40,266 nucleotides of DNA, taken from Actinobacteria bacterium HGW-Actinobacteria-6. Lineage in GTDB: Bacteria > Actinomycetota > Coriobacteriia > Anaerosomatales > Anaerosomataceae. The first letter of the stretch is position 1; the number at the start of each line of letters is the position of its first letter. The notes below the pieces were generated by a model that saw only the letters and a list, made by a program, of their open reading frames with translations, searched no databases and was not told where the DNA came from. Of the stretch, positions 34,894-40,266 are shown one piece after another. Where the stretch lies: contig PHEU01000019.1 in NCBI GenBank assembly GCA_002841295.1, positions 1 through 40,266 on the forward strand. The letters run 5' to 3'. The position numbers and the translations under genes are program-made.

Positions 34894-35279
34894 GAACGCT
34901 CACGCGCCTTTACGCTTCCAATCGCCCACACGCCGAACATGATAAGCGCCACACCGAGCCACCGAAGCGGGCTCACGACCTCACCCAACACAAGCGACAC
35001 AAGCACCACGATCACGTACGAGAGCGATCCAAGCGGATATGCCACCGAGAGCTCAACGCGCGAAAGAACAACAAGCCACAGCGCCGATGAGAGCGCGTAT
35101 GCGATGAGGCCGGCCCACACAACCGGACGTCCTGCCGCCGAAGCGAGCACCAAGATCGCGCTGCCAGCGCCGTCAATGCCACCGAGCCCTGCCTTCATCA
35201 GCGCCTGCCCGGCAGAAGCCGCGACGATCGATGCGGCGATGAGCGCGTACGACGCGGTTCTCGGCGGCGAGGAGCTCAT
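34890..35279 (-). CDS. Small four-helix EamA/EmrE-like transporter subunit (ArnE/ArnF-like), 2
   Basis: The 129-aa protein starts at the ATG at 35279, overlapping the GT2 stop as ATGA; a reading from 35357 would overlap it by 82 bases. It has four helices: about 10-30, 43-62, 68-92 and 98-119. Its SIVAASAGQALMKAGLGGID, SRVELSVAYPLGSLSYVIVV and LGEVVSPLRWLGVALIMFGV segments parallel those of the protein encoded just downstream. The two probably arose by duplication and act as a heterodimer. Together with the GT2 and GT39 genes, this gives the four parts of an ArnC/E/F/T-type lipid-sugar system. Confidence 0.85.
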   Translation of the reverse strand: MSSSPPRTASYALIAASIVAASAGQALMKAGLGGIDGAGSAILVLASAAGRPVVWAGLIAYALSSALWLVVLSRVELSVAYPLGSLSYVIVVLVSLVLGEVVSPLRWLGVALIMFGVWAIGSVKARERS

Positions 35280-36073
35280 CGGCGGGCCTTGCGCTCGGCA
35301 GCTTCGAAACGGTGCACCTCGCGGACGACATCCACGTACTGCCCGACGGTGCGCCACACGCGCATCGAACTGGCGCTTCGCTTTGCCTCGTAGTGAAGCT
35401 CAAACGGCACCTCACACACACGCGCGTGGCGGCGCATCTTGCCGAGAATCTCCACCATGCAGGCGAAACCGTTCTGCGACACAAAGCCGTCGCCATGGCG
35501 CTCGAACATCTCACGCAGCAAAGTCGCGTCGTAGAGCCTGAAGCCGCAGCTGTAGTCGCGCGCGCCGGGTACGTTGAGCGCGATCGTGCAGCCGACACGA
35601 GCGCCAGCGGTCATCACTTTTCGGAACGCAGAGAGTCCATGCACCTGCGAACCCGGGCGGAAGCGCGATGCGATGACGATATCGCAGCCGCTGAGGTACG
35701 CCTCGACCATAGATGGAATGTAGACGGGATCTTGCGTGAGGTCAGCGTCGAGCGTCACGATGACGTCACCCGGACGGGCGTTCTCGGACGCCATGCGCAT
35801 ACCGCGCGCGATCGTGCGCCCAAGACCCATGTTGCGCTCGTTGCTCACTACGCGAACCGGCAGGCCTTCACCAGCGCGACGGGCATCGGCAGCGGTCGAG
35901 TCAGCGCTGCCGTCGTCAACGACGAGAATGCCGTAGTCGATTCCCTGGCCGCCGAGGACTTCGACAAGACGACCGATCAGGTCGGCAATTGAGCGCGATT
36001 CATTGAACGCCGGTAGGACGACCTCAAGGTGCCGAATCGTCCGCGCAGGTGTTGCTCCCACGATGGCGTCCAC
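35276..36073 (-). CDS. GT2 polyprenyl-phosphate glycosyltransferase (DPM1/ArnC-like)
   Basis: The 265-aa protein has a GT-A family 2 domain of the dolichol-phosphate-mannose type: LEVVLPAFNESRSIADLIGR, YGILVVDDGSADSTAADA, GLGRTIARGMRMA, VTLDADLTQDP (DXD), and CDIVIASRFRPGSQVHGL. It lacks C-terminal membrane helices, so it is of the soluble/peripheral kind. It should link a sugar from a GDP- or UDP-donor to polyprenyl phosphate at the inner face. The product would then be flipped by the small proteins next door and used by the GT39. GDP-mannose and UDP-glucose are made in this window; which is used is unknown. The GTG start at 36073 has a poorly spaced ribosome site, so the start is uncertain. 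Confidence 0.88.
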   Translation of the reverse strand: MDAIVGATPARTIRHLEVVLPAFNESRSIADLIGRLVEVLGGQGIDYGILVVDDGSADSTAADARRAGEGLPVRVVSNERNMGLGRTIARGMRMASENARPGDVIVTLDADLTQDPVYIPSMVEAYLSGCDIVIASRFRPGSQVHGLSAFRKVMTAGARVGCTIALNVPGARDYSCGFRLYDATLLREMFERHGDGFVSQNGFACMVEILGKMRRHARVCEVPFELHYEAKRSASSMRVWRTVGQYVDVVREVHRFEAAERKARR

Positions 36074-36100
36074 GCTCCGTCTCTGCAGGGCCTGAGGGAG

Positions 36101-37120
36101 TTATCCGTCACCCTCGGCGAAGTACTTCATTGAGGTCTTTTTGAACTCTCGAACAGAGTACAGCAGTCGCGGCGCCTCAAGGCCGGTCGCTTCGCGAATC
36201 CGCTCGGCCACTTTCACGACATCTTCGCGGCTTCGGCCGTGGATCATCGTGTAGAGGTTCGCGGGCCACGTGGGTGCCGACGGCCGCTGGTAGACGTGGC
36301 TCGCCTCAGGGAACGACGCCATGATGCGACCGACTTCTTCCACGCGGTCCTCGGATGCGTGCCACACGCCCATCGCGTTTGCCGAGAAGCCCGTGCGGTG
36401 GTGGCGGATTGCCGCACCGAAGCGACGGATGACCCGAGCCTCGACCCACTCGCGCGTGCACTCAAGCACCCACGCTTCGTCGACGTCGTATCCGCACTCG
36501 GTCAGCGTTGTGGTGAGCTCAAGGAACGGCCGCTCGTTGACATGCAGGTCTGCCTGCAAGAGGCGTGCGAGCGCCTTCTCCTCGCGGGAGAGCTCGACCG
36601 CCTCGGTTTCGGCTGGCTTGGTGGTTGGCGGTGCCTCGACACGCTCGCCGCGCTCGCCGCTGAAATCAAAGTCGACCTTGATCTTGAAGAGGCGGACTGC
36701 CGGCAGGTCGAGGATATCGTCGATGCCTGTGCGCTCGGCTATCTCGTCGAGAATCGCCTGTACGCGCGCAGGCGAATGAGCGATGAGTGTGAACCACACG
36801 TTGTAGCGGTCCTCGCGCTCGTAGTTGTGTGTGACATTCGGGAACTCCGAGATGAGCGCCGCAACTTCCTCGATTCGCTCCTCGGGCACAGCGATTGCAC
36901 AGAGCGTGCTCTTGTAGCCGAGGCGGTGCGAGTCGAAGATCGCGCCGATGCGGCGAATGACGCCCGAGCTCTTGAGGCCGCGAACGCTGGCGATCACGTC
37001 GGCCTCGGCCACGCCGAAGTCCTTCGCGAGCGCGGCGAACGGGCGTGAGGTCACGGGGAACGACGCCTGGATGCGATCGAGCACCCGGCGATCAAGGTCT
37101 GTCAGTTCGGCCTGGGTCAC
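36101..37120 (-). CDS. ahbAB: Fused siroheme decarboxylase, AhbA-AhbB
   Basis: I start at the GTG at 37120 (339 aa), 2 bases after the AhbD stop, with GGGGAG overlapping that stop. The protein has two tandem AsnC/Lrp-like halves joined by a charged linker at about residues 165-185. The first half has LDRRVLDRIQASFP, SGVIRRIGAIFDSHRLGYKS and VTHNYEREDRYNVWFTL (AhbA-like). The second has RVIRRFGAAIRHHRTGFSAN, ASHVYQRP, NLYTMIHGRSREDV and REFKKTSMKYF (AhbB-like). AhbA and AhbB usually are separate proteins forming a heterodimer that decarboxylates siroheme to 12,18-didecarboxysiroheme in the alternative heme pathway. A transcription factor role is unlikely: the catalytic-type HNY/HVY histidine segments and the ahbD neighbour argue for the enzyme. 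Confidence 0.92.
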   Translation of the reverse strand: MTQAELTDLDRRVLDRIQASFPVTSRPFAALAKDFGVAEADVIASVRGLKSSGVIRRIGAIFDSHRLGYKSTLCAIAVPEERIEEVAALISEFPNVTHNYEREDRYNVWFTLIAHSPARVQAILDEIAERTGIDDILDLPAVRLFKIKVDFDFSGERGERVEAPPTTKPAETEAVELSREEKALARLLQADLHVNERPFLELTTTLTECGYDVDEAWVLECTREWVEARVIRRFGAAIRHHRTGFSANAMGVWHASEDRVEEVGRIMASFPEASHVYQRPSAPTWPANLYTMIHGRSREDVVKVAERIREATGLEAPRLLYSVREFKKTSMKYFAEGDG

Positions 37121-37122
37121 CG

Positions 37123-38469
37123 CTACTCCCCGCAATCAGAACGCATCGAAGCCGGGACATACACGCAGTAGGGCTCCTCGGCAAGATAATCGCCGGTGAC
37201 GGAGAGTGCGCGCGCACGGCAGCCGCCACAGACGGCCTTGTACTCGCACACGCCGCACTTGCCCTTGAGGAGCGAGTAATCACGCAGCTCGTTGAAGACC
37301 TTGGACTCGGTCCAGATCTGCGAGAACGGCTGCTCCTTGACGTTGCCAAGCTGCATGTCGAAGTAGCCACACGGCTGCAGATCGCCCACGTGGCTGATGA
37401 AGCAGAAGGTGATTCCACCGAGGCACCCGCGCGTCATCGCGTCGAGCCCGTACTCCTCGCGCGTGACCTTCTTGCCCTCGGCTTTCGCTTTCTGGCGGAT
37501 GATGCGGTAGTAGTGCGGCGCATCAGTGGGCTTGAAGTGCAGAGGCGACGTCTTCTGACGCTCGTAGGCCCACTCAAGCACTTTCTCGTACTCCTCGGGC
37601 GGGAGCTCCTTGTCGAGCAGGTCCTCACCGCGGCCCGTCGGCACGAGCATGAAGATGTGGAATGCGTCCACGCCGAGCGACTCCGCCAGCGTGTGCATTT
37701 CTTCCATGCGATCGGCGTTCATCGTGGTGACCGTCATGTTGATCTGCACACCCACGCCGTGACGCTTGGCTATCTTGATGCCCTCGATAGTGAGATCGAA
37801 ACACCCGACCTGCCCCCGGAACGCATCGTGCTCCGCAGCCGTCGGGAAGTCCACGCTGACCGAGATACGCGGAATCTTGTGCTCGGCCATCTTTGCGGCG
37901 ATCTCGTCGGTGATGAGCGTGGCGTTCGTGCCGATGACCGGCATGGCGCCCTTCTCGTGCGCGTAGTCGACAATCTCCCAGATGTCGGGCCGCATGAGCG
38001 GCTCGCCGCCGGTAAGGATGATGATCGGGTTCGTGATGGTCACGATGTCGTCGATGTTGCTCTTGATCTCATCGAGCGTGAGCTCACCGTGATAGTGACC
38101 GAACTCAGCCGCCGCGCGGCAGTGCGCGCACGACAGATTGCAGCTGCGGGTAATCTCCCACGCGATGATGCGCGGCGCCTTGATACCGGTGCGCGCCTCG
38201 TAGGCAGCAGCAGCCTCGCCGCCGCCGGGCCTGAAGCCCATCGACCGCGCGCCTCCATGCCGCTGCGTGGCGCCTGGGTGTCCGCCGGGATGTCCGCCGG
38301 TCATCGGAACGCCAGCAGGGTGGCCCATCGGAATGCCGATGGCGGCTTGCCCGCACCCCTTCTCGGCGTCCGCCATCTCCTGCTCATCTATCGTCGGACG
38401 CTCGTCCCCGAACTCCTCTTCGAGTTCCAGATCAGGACGTGCATCTGCGTTGCCTACGTTGTCAGCCAT
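37123..38469 (-). CDS. ahbD: Radical SAM heme b synthase AhbD (Fe-coproporphyrin decarboxylase)
   Basis: The 448-aa protein has the radical SAM cluster motif CNLSCAHC (Cys110, 114, 117) after RIIAWEITRS, then IILTGGEPLMRPDIWEIVDY. Its C-terminal SPASM-like cysteines lie in CLGGITFCFISHVGDLQPCG and CGVCEYKAVCGGCRAR. The arrangement matches AhbD, which converts coproheme to heme b in the siroheme-dependent pathway; AhbC has a different N-terminus and no such start. An N-terminal extension of about 95 residues is acidic, then rich in Gly, His, Pro and Met (about 42-83, with GHPAG and GGHPGGHPG). It is unlike the core family and could bind metal. The ATG at 38469 has AAGGA 8 bases upstream. The partner ahbC is not in the window. 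Confidence 0.93.
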   Translation of the reverse strand: MADNVGNADARPDLELEEEFGDERPTIDEQEMADAEKGCGQAAIGIPMGHPAGVPMTGGHPGGHPGATQRHGGARSMGFRPGGGEAAAAYEARTGIKAPRIIAWEITRSCNLSCAHCRAAAEFGHYHGELTLDEIKSNIDDIVTITNPIIILTGGEPLMRPDIWEIVDYAHEKGAMPVIGTNATLITDEIAAKMAEHKIPRISVSVDFPTAAEHDAFRGQVGCFDLTIEGIKIAKRHGVGVQINMTVTTMNADRMEEMHTLAESLGVDAFHIFMLVPTGRGEDLLDKELPPEEYEKVLEWAYERQKTSPLHFKPTDAPHYYRIIRQKAKAEGKKVTREEYGLDAMTRGCLGGITFCFISHVGDLQPCGYFDMQLGNVKEQPFSQIWTESKVFNELRDYSLLKGKCGVCEYKAVCGGCRARALSVTGDYLAEEPYCVYVPASMRSDCGE

Positions 38470-38495
38470 CTCATGTTCCTTCGTATCGGGTCGTG

Positions 38496-38888
38496 TCAGT
38501 CGGTCATCGGAACGACGACTACGGCCGTTCCGTACGCGAATATCTCGCTCGCCGGCGCGATAGATGTCGAGTCGAAGCGGGCACCAACCACAGCGTTCGC
38601 GCCTAATTGAGTCGCGTGCTCCTCAAGGCGCTGCAACGCTTCAGCGCGTGTCATCTCGGCGAGATGGACGAACTCCGGGATCTCGCCTCCGCCGATGGTC
38701 CTGAACCCTGCAACGGTCGAGTTCACGATGTCTCGGCTACGCACGGCCACGCCCCAGCACAGCCCTATCGTACGCTCGATGCGGTAGCCCACGGGAGCAT
38801 CAGGCGTTGTGTAGACCGGTATGCGCTGCACACGTGTCTCAGGTGGCTGTGGCACATCGGTCGTCTCGGGTGGCTTCTCCCCGTACAT
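38496..38888 (-). CDS. UPF0145/YbjQ-family protein
   Basis: The 130-aa protein starts at the ATG at 38888, or a GTG 6 bases earlier; a reading from 39014 would overlap hemB. An N-terminal proline-rich stretch of about 30 residues leads to the YbjQ-type domain: GYRIERTIGLCWGVAVRSRD, AEMTRAEALQRLEEHATQLG, ANAVVGARFDSTSI, and EIFAYGTAVVVVP. YbjQ proteins form a small conserved fold of unknown function, possibly binding metal or ligand as a pentamer. It lies between hemB and ahbD in one direction, 16 bases after hemB, so a link to heme synthesis is possible but only by position. Confidence 0.85.
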   Translation of the reverse strand: MYGEKPPETTDVPQPPETRVQRIPVYTTPDAPVGYRIERTIGLCWGVAVRSRDIVNSTVAGFRTIGGGEIPEFVHLAEMTRAEALQRLEEHATQLGANAVVGARFDSTSIAPASEIFAYGTAVVVVPMTD

Positions 38889-38904
38889 CGCGCTCACGGT
38901 GGGC

Positions 38905-39885
38905 CTAGCCTTTCTTGAGCCAGCGAGCGGCATCCTTGGCGTGGTACGTGATGATGAGATCGGCGCCGGCGCGCTTGAAGCCGAGCAGCGTCTCAAGCAC
39001 GATGCGCTTCTCATCGACCCAGCCGTTTGCCGCAGCAGCCTTCACCATCGCGTATTCGCCGCTCACGTTGTACGCGCACGTCGGGTATCCGAACTCGTCC
39101 TTCACGCGCCTGATGATGTCCATGTACGCGAGCGCGGGCTTGACCATGACGATGTCAGCGCCCTCCTCGATATCGAGCGCGGTCTCGCGGAGCGCTTCCT
39201 CGCCATTGGCGGGATCCATCTGGTACGCCTGGCGATCGCCGAACGTCGGCGCGCTGTCGGCAGCATCGCGGAACGGACCGTAGTACGCGCTTGAGTACTT
39301 AGCCGAATAGGCCATGATCGGCACATCAGTGAAGCCCTCAGCATCGAGTGCTGCACGAATGGCGCCCACTCGGCCGTCCATCATGTCCGAGGGGGCAACC
39401 ATGTCGGCGCCTGCCTCGGCGTGGCTCAGCGCGGTGCTGGCGAGCATTTCGAGTGTCACGTCGTTCATCACGCAACCGTTGTCGTCGAGCGCACCGCAGT
39501 GGCCGTGCGAGGTGTACTCGCACATACACACATCGGTGATCACGTAGAACTCCGGATCGTGCGCCTTGATGATGCGAATCGCCTGTTGAACGATTCCGTC
39601 CTCGGCGAATGCGCCACTGCCGGCCTCGTCCTTGGAATCCGGGATGCCAAAGAGGATGACCGCCGGGATACCGAGAGCCTTGAGCTCGTCGATCTCTGCC
39701 GGAAGCATGTCGAGCGAGATGTTGAACACGCCGGGCATAGAGGAAACCTCACGCCGCACGCCTGTGCCGAACTCCACGAACATCGGGTAGATGAGGTCGT
39801 TCACGTCAAGCGAGGTCTCGCGCACCATCGCGCGAAGCGTCTCGGTGCGCCGTAGGCGGCGCGGCCGGTACGAGGGAAACTGCAT
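38905..39885 (-). CDS. hemB: Porphobilinogen synthase (delta-aminolevulinic acid dehydratase)
   Basis: The 326-aa protein has the full HemB sequence: the zinc site [14 protein letters not shown] (Cys120, 122, 130), and the two active-site lysines Lys196 in [17 protein letters not shown] and Lys249 in [10 protein letters not shown]. It joins two 5-aminolevulinate molecules into porphobilinogen in the cytoplasm. Three cysteines indicate the zinc-dependent class. The ATG at 39885 has GGAGG 5 bases upstream. It heads a run hemB - ybjQ-like - ahbD - ahbAB, all minus and tightly spaced. This is a heme operon of the anaerobic siroheme route, though hemC, hemD and ahbC are not in view. Confidence 0.97.
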   Translation of the reverse strand: MQFPSYRPRRLRRTETLRAMVRETSLDVNDLIYPMFVEFGTGVRREVSSMPGVFNISLDMLPAEIDELKALGIPAVILFGIPDSKDEAGSGAFAEDGIVQQAIRIIKAHDPEFYVITDVCMCEYTSHGHCGALDDNGCVMNDVTLEMLASTALSHAEAGADMVAPSDMMDGRVGAIRAALDAEGFTDVPIMAYSAKYSSAYYGPFRDAADSAPTFGDRQAYQMDPANGEEALRETALDIEEGADIVMVKPALAYMDIIRRVKDEFGYPTCAYNVSGEYAMVKAAAANGWVDEKRIVLETLLGFKRAGADLIITYHAKDAARWLKKG

Positions 39886-39924
39886 GGGAACCTCCAGCTG
39901 ATCGGGTGCTAGCGCGCAGTGGTG

Positions 39925-40140
39925 CTACTCGACGAACTCATCGATCTTGATCGTTGTGGGAGCAACGACCTTCTCGCGCACAGACGAGCCGGTCTTATGG
40001 TCAACGAGCCGCTTGTACGCGAGGGCGCCATAGACAGCCGCGAAGCCAACAGCAGCCCAAAAGAGCATCTGAGCGGCGACGAAGATGACGTTTCCCCAGG
40101 AACTGAACCAGGTCAGGAACTCACTCGTGGAACCGGTCAT
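39925..40140 (-). CDS. Small single-helix membrane protein of unknown function
   Basis: The 71-aa protein has a good ribosome site (GAGGGGAG about 6 bases before the ATG at 40140), which supports it as a real gene. Residues about 17-42 form one long membrane helix with aromatic residues at its ends (WGNVIFVAAQ, LFWAAVGFAAVYGALAY). The C-terminus is charged (KRLVDHKTGSSVREK, IKIDEFVE) and probably cytoplasmic. I do not recognise a family. It is 39 bases before hemB in the same direction, so it could be co-transcribed with the heme genes; a role in heme handling or a respiratory complex is only a guess. Confidence 0.7.
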   Translation of the reverse strand: MTGSTSEFLTWFSSWGNVIFVAAQMLFWAAVGFAAVYGALAYKRLVDHKTGSSVREKVVAPTTIKIDEFVE

Positions 40141-40185
40141 TGAAGACTCCCCTCGTAGAACGCGGCGTCATGTCAGTGAAGCAGC

Positions 40186-40214
40186 CGAGGCGACCTGCTT
40201 TGCAGGCCGCCTCG
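40186..40214 (-). terminator. Hairpin terminator after the tRNA
   Basis: On the minus strand CGAGGCG-G-CCTGC, loop AAA, GCAGG-T-CGCCTCG forms a 13-bp stem (one G-U pair as RNA). It starts 13 bases after the tRNA 3' end. The following T content is modest (GCTGCTTCACTG). On the plus strand the stem has an A-C mismatch, so the minus strand is the likely sense. Confidence 0.7.
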
Positions 40215-40227
40215 ACATCGTATCTTG

Positions 40228-40266
40228 TGGTGGAGATGAGCGGGCTCGAACCGCCGACCTCTGCGT
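40228..40266 (-). tRNA. tRNA, 3' part only (cut by window edge)
   Basis: The minus strand reads AGGTC (variable loop), GGCGG-TTCGAGC-CCGCT (T arm with a 7-base loop), CATCTCC (3' acceptor strand), A (discriminator), then an encoded CCA. The sequence before AGGTC (ACGCAG) is the end of the anticodon stem. The anticodon lies beyond the window, so the isotype cannot be given. The acceptor predicts a 5' strand of GGAGATG. Confidence 0.93.

Noticed and set aside
36101-37120. Lrp/AsnC transcription regulator
   Set aside because: The double Lrp-like architecture with AhbA/AhbB histidine segments next to ahbD indicates the siroheme decarboxylase.

Overview
This window looks like a chromosomal segment of an anaerobic, GC-rich, monoderm bacterium, most likely an actinobacterium of the Coriobacteriia type. 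That placement is an inference. It rests on frequent GTG/TTG starts, many 4-base ATGA/GTGA gene overlaps, a Rex redox repressor, the siroheme-dependent (AHB) heme route and multihaem cytochromes with N-terminal membrane anchors. No rRNA or ribosomal protein gene is present to fix the taxonomy. Almost everything is on the minus strand; only three glycan genes (about 12.7-14.0 kb and 16.4-19.1 kb) are on the plus strand. No stretch longer than about 200 bases lacks a gene.

Region 1 (1-4273, minus): a membrane electron-transfer block. It holds the start of a NapC/NrfH-like cytochrome cut by the window edge, a 15-haem cytochrome, an NHL beta-propeller protein, a TPR protein and the NADH/NAD+ sensor Rex. 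Region 2 (4290-12648, minus): the core of a surface-glycan operon that runs directly into rex. It holds an O-antigen-ligase/polymerase-family protein with C-terminal TPRs, the initiating sugar-phosphate transferase, a phosphohexomutase and three GT4 glycosyltransferases.

Region 3 (12746-19890): further glycosyltransferases in both orientations and a Wzx-type flippase. The two plus-strand transcription units start at very similar, apparently leaderless promoters. Region 4 (19887-26018, minus): a CDP-glucose pathway (RfbF, RfbG, RfbH/E1) joined to an RmlC-type epimerase, a short-chain reductase and a sugar C-methyltransferase. Together these predict a C-methyl-branched 3,6-dideoxyhexose. Region 5 (26052-30396, minus): GDP-mannose and UDP-glucose supply (two GMD-type dehydratases, ManC, GalU).

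Region 6 (30490-40266, minus): heme synthesis genes (hemL, fused ahbAB, ahbD, hemB) flank an ArnC/ArnE/ArnF/ArnT-like lipid-linked sugar module with WecB. A small one-helix membrane protein, a hairpin terminator and the 3' end of a tRNA close the window.

The genes form two linked themes. Phosphohexomutase, ManC, GalU, WecB, GMD and the CDP pathway supply nucleotide sugars. The initiating transferase and the glycosyltransferases build a lipid-linked glycan, Wzx flips it, and the ligase-family protein polymerises it or attaches it to a surface acceptor. HemL, HemB, AhbAB and AhbD feed heme to the multihaem cytochromes, and Rex ties this to the cellular redox state. The strongest candidate for new biology is the CDP-branched-sugar pathway. 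Next are the divergent GMD paralogue, the redox module and the compact ArnC/E/F/T-like module.
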